Origin: Bacillota bacterium
Lineage (GTDB): Bacteria > Bacillota > Clostridia > Clostridiales > Clostridiaceae
DNA: 35,234 bases
NCBI GenBank assembly: GCA_021781655.1
Contig: JAJXWJ010000033.1
Span: 1 to 35,234, forward strand
Reading direction: 5' to 3'
Shown here: positions 1 through 6,605 of the stretch, piece by piece
Layout: each line of letters opens with the position of its first letter
Position numbering within the stretch: the first letter of the stretch is position 1
Notes under the pieces: generated by a model
Told to the model about the DNA's origin: nothing
The model's input: only the letters and a program-made list of their open reading frames with translations
Database searches by the model: none
Position numbers and translations under genes: made by a program

Positions 1-2
1 TA

Positions 3-524
3 AGAAATAAAATAATACAATATAAGGCTAAAAATGTGATTGATATTGGGTGTGGTACAGGAAATTTATGTGGGGAGTTAAGCGGCTCAATACAAGTTTT
101 AGGTATAGATCAAAGTTTAGAAATGTTGTTACAAGCAAAGAATAAGTATAGCAAAATGAACCTAAAATTAGGAAATTTTTTGGACGAACCATTTATAAAA
201 AATAGTGCTGATATTGTAGTAACTACATATGCTTTTCATAGTTTAAATGATGAAGAAAAGAAAATAGCAATTAATAATATGACACAATATTTAAAGGATA
301 GTGGAAAAATTATTATTGTAGATTTTATGTTTAATAACGAAAAAGAGAGAGAGCTGTGTAAAAAGAATTTACTTTCAAAGGGAAAAGATGATTTATGGGA
401 AGTAATTAATAATAAATTTTACACTAACATATATAATCTAAAAAATTATATTTCATCACTAGGTCTTAAAATAAAAGCACAGCATATTGTAAATTTCACA
501 TGGATTGTAGAAATTGAAAAATAG
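3..524 (+). CDS. Class I SAM-dependent methyltransferase, YrrT-like (5' end outside window)
   Basis: The reading frame is open from the first base of the window, so the N-terminus is missing. A GTG at 36 is inside the SAM-binding strand and is not the start. Motif I is VIDIGCGTGN (from about base 36), followed by an acidic end of strand 2 (GIDQS) and the post-motif YAFHSLNDEEK. The YAFH..DEEK stretch and the WIVEIEK end resemble B. subtilis YrrT, a small methyltransferase of about 210 residues linked to the methionine-to-cysteine pathway. The visible part is 174 codons, so some 30-40 residues are probably missing. No mtnN or cysK/mccB partner is visible here, so the pathway link is unproven. 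The substrate is unknown. Confidence 0.8.
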   Translation, partial: RNKIIQYKAKNVIDIGCGTGNLCGELSGSIQVLGIDQSLEMLLQAKNKYSKMNLKLGNFLDEPFIKNSADIVVTTYAFHSLNDEEKKIAINNMTQYLKDSGKIIIVDFMFNNEKERELCKKNLLSKGKDDLWEVINNKFYTNIYNLKNYISSLGLKIKAQHIVNFTWIVEIEK

Positions 525-558
525 CGTAAATAAAAAATTCATCATTAAAGACACGGTG

Positions 559-585
559 TTGAAAATTTGAAAATTATGTTATAAT
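559..585 (+). promoter_or_regulatory. Sigma-A-like promoter of the immunity-type gene
   Basis: TTGAAA at 559-564 and a perfect TATAAT at 580-585 are separated by 15 bp, which is shorter than optimal. The -10 box overlaps an in-frame ATG at 584, so that ATG cannot be the translation start. Confidence 0.5.
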
Positions 586-610
586 GACTACAAATAAGGA
601 GATGTTTACA

Positions 611-937
611 ATGGGAAAAATTTTTGGTCGTAAAAAAACAGAAATGAATAGATCTAAAGAGTTAGTACATTCTTTATATAATAGTATTTCACAAACGCAT
701 AAAAACAATTTTGAAGATATTAAAGAAGTATTATTAAAAGTTTATGCAAAGCTAGATGAACAAGATAAAAAAAATATTGGGTTGTTAAGTAGATTGGTAA
801 ATTATATATGGTTTACTGCGTATACCGAGAAACTACATCTTTCATCTGAAGAAGAAAATATTGTAATAGAGTTATCTGCAATATGTAAACATGCAGGTAT
901 GAATATTCTAGGTTGTTATGATAAATCCCAGTTTTAA
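611..937 (+). CDS. Enterocin A immunity-family protein (class IIa bacteriocin immunity homologue)
   Basis: This is a 108-residue cytosolic protein with no signal peptide or membrane segment. The start at 611 is chosen because AAGGAG (596-601) lies 9 bases upstream; an upstream ATG at 584 lies in the -10 box. The sequence matches what I recall of the enterocin A immunity protein: KELVHSLYNSIS near the N-terminus, EVLLKVYAKLDEQ, then SRLVNYIWFTAYTEKLHL, and the identical C-terminus DKSQF. Proteins of this family are four-helix bundles. They protect producer cells by binding the mannose-PTS/bacteriocin complex at the inner membrane face. No bacteriocin precursor (YGNGV motif, double-glycine leader), transporter or induction gene lies nearby, so this looks like an orphan immunity gene. 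The family call is confident; actual protective activity is inference. Confidence 0.78.
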   Translation: MGKIFGRKKTEMNRSKELVHSLYNSISQTHKNNFEDIKEVLLKVYAKLDEQDKKNIGLLSRLVNYIWFTAYTEKLHLSSEEENIVIELSAICKHAGMNILGCYDKSQF

Positions 938-948
938 GTGTCATATAG

Positions 949-1065
949 TTAAGAAGAGGGAAAACTTTAAGTGAACTTGGAGAGAGCTTTATTCCTGTTC
1001 TAAACACTATGATGCATTGGAGTGAGAGTCATTTATTGCCGAGTTTTAGAAATATGACGGTTTGA
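949..1065 (+). pseudogene. C-terminal remnant of an HxlR-family regulator
   Basis: After a stop at 946-948 the frame reads LSELGESFIPVLNTMMHWSE and ends with TGA at 1063-1065. That is the typical end of HxlR/YodB-type winged-helix regulators (LTELGxSLIPVLxxMxxWG). There is no start codon, RBS or DNA-binding domain, so only the tail survives. Its end overlaps the 3' end of the minus-strand LysR gene. The call rests on this one motif. Confidence 0.5.
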
Positions 1066-1893
1066 TATTTCTACAAAACTATTAATTAATGAGTTTATGG
1101 GTATATCTTTATTTACAATAAAGCGGATTTCTAGTTCGCTAAATTTTCCTTTTAAATCATACATATATAAATTTTTATTTTCGTGAATAATACTCTTCGG
1201 TAAAAGAGATATGCCCAAGCCTTCGGTTATGCCATTAATAATAGATTCTAGTGAATCAAACTCAATAATTGAAACAGGCTTATATTTATTTTTAATCATA
1301 AGTTTTTGAAGCAGTTTACGATAAGGACAATTTGTATCTGAATTTACGATTATTGGGGCATTTAAATTGTCAATATTATTAATGGGTACAGAATATATTA
1401 GTGCAAGCTCTTCTTTAAAAGTAAAAAGCTCTTTGATTTTATTAGACGTAATTTTACCGGAAACAAAAGCACCATCTAACCCTCCTTGTACTACCATATC
1501 AACAAGTACTTTTTGCCTTTCTGTTTTTAATACTAAGGATGTTTCTGGATTTTGTTCATGAAATAAAGAAAATAATTTAGGCAAAATAGAAGCAGAAAGA
1601 GTCTGAGTTGCACCAATTTTAATTGAAGGAGCAGTTTTAGAAGGAAGAAATTCTTCATTGACTGTATCTATTAGCTCAAGAATTTTAATTGTGTATTCAA
1701 GTAACCTTTCTCCATTTGAGGTGATTGCAGTTCCTTTATTATTTCTTATAAATAAAATAGTGTTCAAATCATGTTCTAACAACTTTATTCTCATTGTTAT
1801 ATTCGATTGTGCATAACCAAGCTTTATTGCAGCTTTGGATATAGATTTTTCATAGGCTACTGTTTGAAATATTCTCAAATCGTTAATTTCCAT
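1033..1893 (-). CDS. LysR-family transcriptional regulator
   Basis: This is a 286-residue protein with the LysR layout. The winged HTH covers residues 1-60 (MEINDLRIFQTVAYEKSISKAA, then LGYAQSNITMRIKLLEHDL), followed by a linker helix and a periplasmic-binding-protein-like effector domain from about 85 to 280. The CPYRKLLQKL motif near residue 195 is typical of the YwbI-type branch. The ATG at 1893 is preferred over one six codons upstream because AAAGGA sits 9 bases before it. The gene diverges from the DUF4865 gene at 2043 across about 150 bp. By the usual LysR arrangement it may control that gene and itself. The effector is unknown. Confidence 0.88.
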   Translation of the reverse strand: MEINDLRIFQTVAYEKSISKAAIKLGYAQSNITMRIKLLEHDLNTILFIRNNKGTAITSNGERLLEYTIKILELIDTVNEEFLPSKTAPSIKIGATQTLSASILPKLFSLFHEQNPETSLVLKTERQKVLVDMVVQGGLDGAFVSGKITSNKIKELFTFKEELALIYSVPINNIDNLNAPIIVNSDTNCPYRKLLQKLMIKNKYKPVSIIEFDSLESIINGITEGLGISLLPKSIIHENKNLYMYDLKGKFSELEIRFIVNKDIPINSLINSFVEISNRHISKTRQ

Positions 1894-2042
1894 AGTATAA
1901 AATCCTTTCATCCAAACTAATTTTATATTTTAATATCAGTAATAATGATAATACATATAATTTATAAGTATTATACAGCTTTTATATAAACAATTAAACT
2001 GTAAATATGAAAATCATTAAATTAGTAGGAGGATGAAAGTGA

Positions 2043-2579
2043 ATGATAGCAATGCAATACAAGATTATATTACCAAGTGACTATGATATGAACATAATAA
2101 AAAATAGGGTGAAAAATAATGGGTATAAAACTGATGGATTTGAAGATTTAAAGTTTAAGTTATATCTAATTTCAGAAAAAGGTATAAACAATAATTTGCA
2201 GAATAGTTATTGTCCATTATATCTTTGGGAAAGTAATAAAGGCTTGAACAAATTTTTATTCACTGGATTTTATGACAATATAATTACTTCTTTTGGTTGG
2301 CAAAAAGTAAATGTTGGAATACCGTTAATTGATACAACTACAGAAAAGCTTAAAGAAAGCAAGTTTGTATTTGAAATAGTAAAAGAAATACAGCCTCAAG
2401 AAAGTCTCAATAATTTAAAAGAAAGTATAGAGATGAATATTAATAAAAGTGAAAATGAGGAATATATAGTTATTTACAATCCTGATAAATGGAAATATCA
2501 TGTGTTCTATTTCATAAAGGAATTAAGTAAAGTTAATTTAGAAGAGGGAGTAGTATATGATATACGCCACATATCTTAG
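2043..2579 (+). CDS. DUF4865 family protein
   Basis: This 178-residue soluble protein begins MIAMQYKIILPSDYDMNIIK and continues with KTDGFEDLKFKLYL and CPLYLWESNKGLNKFLF. That is the conserved opening of the DUF4865 family as I recall it, and YDIRHIS fits the family's C-terminal end. The start is supported by AGGAGG at 2027-2032, 10 bases upstream, and by the conserved MIAMQYK. The family has no known function; I recall it often lying beside LysR regulators, as here, but cannot check. Residues 120-145 are rich in Asn, Glu and Lys and probably form a linker. A regulatory pairing with the divergent LysR gene is inference. Confidence 0.75.
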   Translation: MIAMQYKIILPSDYDMNIIKNRVKNNGYKTDGFEDLKFKLYLISEKGINNNLQNSYCPLYLWESNKGLNKFLFTGFYDNIITSFGWQKVNVGIPLIDTTTEKLKESKFVFEIVKEIQPQESLNNLKESIEMNINKSENEEYIVIYNPDKWKYHVFYFIKELSKVNLEEGVVYDIRHIS

Positions 2580-2670
2580 TCTCGGGAAGGTACTAGGATT
2601 TGCTGATTCAGGATATTGTGCATTTAAAATATTACAACAAATAGCAATAAAGTACAATAAAGTACAATAA
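2557..2670 (+). CDS. Possible 37-residue small protein (uncertain)
   Basis: An ATG at 2557 follows GAGGGAG with about 7 bases of spacing and opens a frame reading MIYATYLSLGKVLGFADSGY onward to a stop at 2668-2670. It overlaps the last 23 bases of the DUF4865 gene in another frame, so it could be translationally coupled. Its end runs into the 10-bp tandem repeats. I do not recognise it. It may be a real small peptide, a remnant, or chance. Confidence 0.22.
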   Translation: MIYATYLSLGKVLGFADSGYCAFKILQQIAIKYNKVQ

Positions 2671-2680
2671 AATACAATAA
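2641..2680 (+). repeat. Four 10-bp tandem repeats directly upstream of a promoter
   Basis: The unit AGTACAATAA occurs twice exactly (2651-2660, 2661-2670). It is flanked by degenerate copies ATAGCAATAA (2641-2650) and AATACAATAA (2671-2680). The spacing equals about one helical turn, and the array ends 5 bp before the -35 box. It could be an iteron-like operator for the HTH protein at 2749 or a phased A-rich upstream promoter element. Confidence 0.75.
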
Positions 2681-2685
2681 AATTC

Positions 2686-2714
2686 TTGACAATAGTAAAA
2701 GTCGCTATTATAAT
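2686..2714 (+). promoter_or_regulatory. Consensus sigma-A promoter of the HTH/DUF4180 operon
   Basis: TTGACA at 2686-2691 and TATAAT at 2709-2714 are both perfect and are separated by the optimal 17 bp. Transcription would start near 2721, about 28 bases before the ATG at 2749. Confidence 0.88.
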
Positions 2715-2748
2715 TTGACCATAGATTAAGTTAGGAAGGGTAGTTTTT

Positions 2749-3234
2749 ATGGAAGATCAATTTTATACAGTAGATAAAGTCGCAGAAATTTTAGGTATGC
2801 ATCATAAAACTATAAGAAAGTTTATAGTTGAAGGAAAGCTGTCAGCAAGTAAAGTTGGGAAGCAGTGGAGAATTTCAGGGCATGATTTAAGTGTTTTTGT
2901 AGAAAAAAATAGTGGAAATACAAGTGACAAAAATGCTAGTGAGGAGTCAAATATTGATTTTTTTACTAATGGGGAAGTTAAAGATGCTACAAAGCAAAAG
3001 GTAAATATATCCACTGTCGCAGATATTAGTGACGTAAATAGTGAACAATATTTTAGAATATCAAATACTCTTATAGCACTAATGAATAGCAAAGATTCCA
3101 AAATGGAAAAATCCACAATTAATATGAAATATGATGAAAAGATGTGCAGACTAAAGGTTTTATTGTGGGGAAACATAAGCTTTATAGAAGAGATGTTAAG
3201 TTGTATTTCTATCCTTGTGGAACAAACTAATTGA
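2749..3234 (+). CDS. Excisionase-family (MerR-type HTH_17) DNA-binding protein
   Basis: This is a 161-residue protein. Residues 4-53 form a helix-turn-helix of the excisionase type (YTVDKVAEILGMHHKTIRKF, then EGKLSASKVGKQWRISGHDL). An Asn/Ser-rich linker spans about 54-95, and an uncharacterised C-terminal domain follows at about 97-161. AGGAAGGG lies ahead of the ATG, behind a perfect promoter. The gene almost abuts the DUF4180 gene, so the two form an operon. The protein is too long for a phage Xis, and no integrase or att site is near, so a chromosomal regulator is more likely. It may bind the 10-bp repeats upstream of its own promoter (inference). Confidence 0.82.
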   Translation: MEDQFYTVDKVAEILGMHHKTIRKFIVEGKLSASKVGKQWRISGHDLSVFVEKNSGNTSDKNASEESNIDFFTNGEVKDATKQKVNISTVADISDVNSEQYFRISNTLIALMNSKDSKMEKSTINMKYDEKMCRLKVLLWGNISFIEEMLSCISILVEQTN

Positions 3235-3251
3235 TAAGGAGAGTGAATACT

Positions 3252-3614
3252 TTGAATTACAAAATAATTAATAAAAATAACAACAAGTATATTGAGTTTC
3301 TTCCTGATTTTAAGAAACTTTCTTCAGAGCAGGACGCTACACACAATATATCTATATGTATGGAAAATGATGTTTATACTATAATGATTCATTCAAATTT
3401 ATTAAGTGAGGATTTCTTTAATCTTAAAACTGGACTCGCAGGAATGTCACTTCAAAAATTTATAAATTACCATGTAAAGGTTGCTATTATTATCGAAGAG
3501 GATAAAAAGCTTAATGATAGATTTAAAGAAATGATTATGGAAGCTAACAAAGGAAATAATTTCAGAACCTTTAGTAATACTAAGGATGCTGAAGCATGGA
3601 TTTCAAAATTGTGA
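3252..3614 (+). CDS. DUF4180 domain protein
   Basis: The protein has 120 residues from a TTG start at 3252. AAGGAG at 3236-3241 lies 10 bases upstream of it; a TTG at 3231 lies before that site and is less likely. The DUF4180 hallmarks are visible: LSSEQDATHNISICM in the N-terminal part, then DFFNLKTGLAGMSLQKFINY, a hydrophobic strand VAIIIEED, and near the end EANKGNNFRTFSNTKDAEAW. The fold and function are unknown to me. The SD site starts within a few bases of the HTH gene's stop, indicating co-transcription and perhaps translational coupling. A functional partnership with that regulator is plausible but unproven. Confidence 0.78.
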   Translation: MNYKIINKNNNKYIEFLPDFKKLSSEQDATHNISICMENDVYTIMIHSNLLSEDFFNLKTGLAGMSLQKFINYHVKVAIIIEEDKKLNDRFKEMIMEANKGNNFRTFSNTKDAEAWISKL

Positions 3615-3633
3615 TGCCAAGGAGAAAGTAAAA

Positions 3634-4276
3634 ATGGAAAAAAATATTGTATTTAAAACTGAAGAGGGAAAAAGTAATGTTATAAACAATTACGATTCAT
3701 TTCTTCAAAAGTGGGCATTAGCTTATGAAAAAAATTATGTAAATACGAGATATGGAAAAACATTTATTTGATGATTTATCATTGGAAAAAGTAAATGTTG
3801 TTGGAATTTCATTAGGTGCATGGCTTGCAATAAAGTTTTCTGTTAGTTATCCAGAAAAAGTAGCTAAGCTTGTATTACCTTGTCCATCTGGCGTAGGAGA
3901 ACAAAGGAAGTCTTTTATTTTTAAGGCTATATTTTATGCATTTTTAGGAGAGAAGGGTACAGATAAGTTATATTACAAAATTAATGGGAATAAGCCTATA
4001 CCAGAAGAAATGTTAAAATATCAGAAGCTTATAGGAAAGAACTTCAAATATAGGAGAGAGACAATTCCTATATTTTCTGATAATGAATTAAAATTGTTAA
4101 CTATGCCAACGGCATTATTTGTAGGAGCAAAAGATATAATGCTATATTCAGAAAAGACTGCAAGACGGATAGAAGGACTACTTTCAAATGCAAAAATAAA
4201 TATTATAGCAGAGGCCGGTCACTCTAATGTTAATGATGTAAATAAAATAATATCGTGGTTAAATTTGAATAAGTAG
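3634..4276 (+). pseudogene. Alpha/beta hydrolase disrupted by an internal deletion
   Basis: Two fragments of one hydrolase abut out of frame. The N-terminal piece starts at ATG 3634 (AAGGAG upstream) and runs MEKNIVFKTEEGKSNVINNY to RYGKTFI, stopping near 3771. The C-terminal piece, in the frame of 3752, begins LFDDLSLEKVNVVG. It holds the nucleophile elbow GISLGAW, the acid region FVGAKDIMLY and the catalytic His in EAGHSN. In intact relatives the two are separated by roughly 70 residues carrying the strand with the oxyanion HG motif; these are absent. The junction lies near 3755-3775. An ATG at 3752 could give a 174-residue product, but it would lack half the core fold. Confidence 0.75.
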
Positions 4277-4329
4277 TTTATTTAGAAAAGTTTTATGCAC
4301 TAATTCTTAAGCTTAAATTGATTAAAAAT

Positions 4330-4402
4330 TGAAACGCATTACTAATTAAATGACATTTGACAATGATGGTAGATTTTCCTACGCTACTCTACAGAAAATC
4401 TT
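4330..4402 (+). repeat. Partial copy of the 11.8-kb palindromic repeat (left arm)
   Basis: This stretch resembles 11832-11920 of the large palindrome. Shared blocks in order are TGAAACGCA, TTGACAATGATGGT, GATTTTCCTACGCTA and GAAAATCT. The inner hairpin GATTTTC/GAAAATC is kept although its loop differs. The right arm is absent. It lies between the broken hydrolase and the TetR terminator. Confidence 0.65.
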
Positions 4403-4407
4403 TAAAC

Positions 4408-4440
4408 AAAAAGAGACTTCGTTTATTGGAGTCTCTTTTT
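4408..4440. terminator. Bidirectional intrinsic terminator
   Basis: AAAAAGAGACT (4408-4418) and AGTCTCTTTTT (4430-4440) form an 11-bp stem with an 11-base loop. It ends in a T-run on the plus strand and an A-run on the other side. It lies between the convergent broken hydrolase and TetR genes. Confidence 0.8.
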
Positions 4441-4458
4441 TAGACGAATAAATATTTG

Positions 4459-5043
4459 TTACATATCTAAAGTATGCTGGAAGGTTGGAAGCAATATATC
4501 ATCAATTATATGAATAACTACTTTTTTATTTAAAGCGCCAAGCAATACAGCATTTATTAACAAGTTAATCGGCAAAATTTTTGTTGTAACTGTAAGTTTT
4601 GTTTTATCTATTTCATTACGGTCATGGGCGAAGGTGTACAATTGCTCAAGAATTGGAGTTAAAGCATTTTCAGAGCTTATTGTGCACAACATATCAATTA
4701 AAGAGATTTTTTGAAGTTGATCCCGTAAAATCCCTTGAACTGTATCAGTGCCTAATAATTCAATAAAAGCGACAGAAGGTGAAAATAACTCAAGCAAGTC
4801 CTCTCTCAAGGAGCCGGTATTAGGTACTGTAAGTTTGAAATCAGGTAGATTGAGCTTTGCGGCAGCTATTATTATTTGGGGTTTTCCGCTCCAACGGCGG
4901 TAAAGAACTGTTTTAGTTGTGCCTGAATTCTCTGCAATGCTATCCATAGTAAGATTCTCATAGCCTTGTTCTTTTAATAGTTTCCAAGTACTGCTTAGAA
5001 TAGCTTCCTCTAACTCTTTTCCTCTGCGTCTTGTTTTTTTCAT
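4459..5043 (-). CDS. TetR/AcrR-family repressor, next to a DHA2 efflux pump
   Basis: This is a 194-residue protein. The N-terminal TetR HTH covers about residues 10-58 (EEAILSSTWKLLKEQGYENL, then AENSGTTKTVLYRRWSGKP); the YRRW ending marks a common TetR subgroup. The C-terminal ligand domain is divergent. AAGGG precedes the ATG. The gene is divergent from the DHA2-type MFS transporter at 5151, with 107 bp between them that contain a strong promoter and a clear inverted repeat. The classic reading is a drug-sensing repressor of the pump and of itself. The ligand is unknown. Confidence 0.88.
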   Translation of the reverse strand: MKKTRRRGKELEEAILSSTWKLLKEQGYENLTMDSIAENSGTTKTVLYRRWSGKPQIIIAAAKLNLPDFKLTVPNTGSLREDLLELFSPSVAFIELLGTDTVQGILRDQLQKISLIDMLCTISSENALTPILEQLYTFAHDRNEIDKTKLTVTTKILPINLLINAVLLGALNKKVVIHIIDDILLPTFQHTLDM

Positions 5044-5071
5044 CTAATATCCCTTCAATCCAATTTATCTA

Positions 5072-5100
5072 TTGACAATTATATCATATGAGAATATTAT
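5072..5100 (+). promoter_or_regulatory. Promoter of the DHA2 MFS gene
   Basis: TTGACA (5072-5077) and TATTAT (5095-5100) are separated by 17 bp. The palindromic operator at 5115-5134 lies just downstream, covering the initially transcribed region. Confidence 0.7.
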
Positions 5101-5134
5101 ATACCATATAAGAATAAGATACTAGAGTATCTTA
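5085..5134. promoter_or_regulatory. Probable TetR operator region
   Basis: An inverted repeat TAAGATACT-AG-AGTATCTTA occupies 5115-5134 (9-bp arms, 2-bp centre). Upstream, a direct repeat CATAT(G/A)AGAAT occurs at 5085-5095 and 5105-5115, exactly 20 bp apart, i.e. two helical turns. This is a typical layout for a TetR-type repressor controlling divergent genes. The assignment to the adjacent repressor is inference. Confidence 0.6.
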
Positions 5135-5150
5135 AAGAGGAGGCTATTTC

Positions 5151-6569
5151 ATGATTAAAGAAGAAAAAAAGCCTAAATCTACAATTGGAATTACATTATT
5201 ATTAGTTTTAGGCGCAATTGCTCCAATGCTTGATTCCACAATGACAAACGTTGCAGTAAATACAATTATGAAAGACTTAGGTGCTGATGTTGGTAGTATT
5301 CAATGGGTAAGCACAGCATTTATTCTAGCTTTAGGAATAATTGTTCCTATTGCTGGTTGGGCTATGGAATGGTTTGATGGTAAAAAAATATATATAGTTG
5401 GATTATTGTTTTTCTTAATTGGATCTATTGTGGCAGCAATGTCTTCCTCAATATATGTATTGATTATAGGACGTGTGCTTCAAGGAATTGGAAGTGGTAT
5501 TATAATCCCATTACTTACAACTTTAATAGTAAGATCGGCTGGTGCTGAAAATTTAGGTAGAGTAATGTCCATTGTTAGTATTCCAGCAGTTCTTGCACCA
5601 ATTCTTGGACCAACCTTTGGTGGTTTTATAGTAAACTCTCTTGACTGGCACTGGATTTTTTATATTAATATACCGATTGTCATATTTTCCGGGTTAGTAA
5701 TTATATTTGCTTTGCCAAGCTTTAAACCAAATAAGAAGGGAAAAGGATTGGATATACCAAGTATTATATTTTTAGGCGGATCCTTTACCAGTTTTATTTT
5801 AGGAATTTCAAAAGTAAGTGAATTGGTAGCAGGAATTTCAAAGGAGGCTATATTGCCATTGGTATTAAGTGTTTTATTAATGATAGCTTATGTAATATAC
5901 GCTAGTTTAAAGCCCAACTTAGCATTGGTAAGTTTAAAATTGTTTAAAATTAAAAATTTCACTGCTTCAACAATTCTTTTAGTAATGTCAGGGTTAACAG
6001 TAAATGGTGTAATGTTCTTATTACCACTTTATCTTCAAAATATACGAGGACTAAGTGTTGAGTGGTCAGGGATTTACTTAATTAGTCAAGGTGTAGGATT
6101 ATTGGTTTCCAGAAGTTTAGTTGGAAAGATGACAGATAAATTGGGTGCTCGAATTGTTGTTCAGGTTTCAGCTTTTATTGGGCTTATTGGTACAGTACCA
6201 TTTATAGTATTTACAGCAGCTACAAGTAATGTATTAATTCTTTTAGTTCTATTTATTCGTGGTATTGCACAAGGAGGATTAACCATACCTGTTATGACAG
6301 ATTCGTACATCAATGTTCCAAAAGATTTGATTTCTGAAGCAACTACAGCAACTCGTATGTTGCAAAATATTGGCGGTGCAATCGGAACTGCTATATTAGC
6401 TGTTGTTATCGAGCATACTATGGGTTCAGCTTTGCCAACTAAAGCTTTGCTTTTAACTTCATATCATTATGCTTTCATTGTTACTGTTATTAGTTTGGTT
6501 CTAGTATTGCTTCCAGTATTTTTCCTTACTAATAGTCGTAAAAAAGAAGCGCTTAGAAAAGCTTCATAG
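5151..6569 (+). CDS. DHA2-family (EmrB/QacA type) MFS efflux transporter
   Basis: This 472-residue integral membrane protein fits the 14-helix DHA2 family in length. The first helix holds LDSTMTNVAVNTI, the DHA2 motif D1 (LDxTxxNVALP). WVSTAFILALGIIVPIAGW follows, then the loop 2-3 motif region, then RVLQGIGSGIIIPL and a GPTFGGFIV stretch in the antiporter motif C region. AGAGGAGG lies ahead of the ATG. The C-terminus is short and basic. Members export lipophilic drugs or cationic biocides by proton antiport. There is no HlyD/EmrA-type partner, as expected for a single-membrane bacterium. The gene is likely repressed by the divergent TetR protein. Confidence 0.88.
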   Translation: MIKEEKKPKSTIGITLLLVLGAIAPMLDSTMTNVAVNTIMKDLGADVGSIQWVSTAFILALGIIVPIAGWAMEWFDGKKIYIVGLLFFLIGSIVAAMSSSIYVLIIGRVLQGIGSGIIIPLLTTLIVRSAGAENLGRVMSIVSIPAVLAPILGPTFGGFIVNSLDWHWIFYINIPIVIFSGLVIIFALPSFKPNKKGKGLDIPSIIFLGGSFTSFILGISKVSELVAGISKEAILPLVLSVLLMIAYVIYASLKPNLALVSLKLFKIKNFTASTILLVMSGLTVNGVMFLLPLYLQNIRGLSVEWSGIYLISQGVGLLVSRSLVGKMTDKLGARIVVQVSAFIGLIGTVPFIVFTAATSNVLILLVLFIRGIAQGGLTIPVMTDSYINVPKDLISEATTATRMLQNIGGAIGTAILAVVIEHTMGSALPTKALLLTSYHYAFIVTVISLVLVLLPVFFLTNSRKKEALRKAS

Positions 6570-6605
6570 CTTGGTTTATACTATATTTACGGTTGATGTG
6601 TGAAA

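Noticed and set aside
2802-3176. 124-codon minus-strand frame over the HTH gene
   Set aside because: It is an antisense shadow of a gene with clear domain, promoter and SD; its composition is typical of the reverse of Lys/Asn-rich coding DNA.
2749-3234. Excisionase-like protein as a sign of a prophage or integrative element
   Set aside because: The protein is about twice the length of Xis proteins, and no integrase, attachment-site repeats or phage genes are present.
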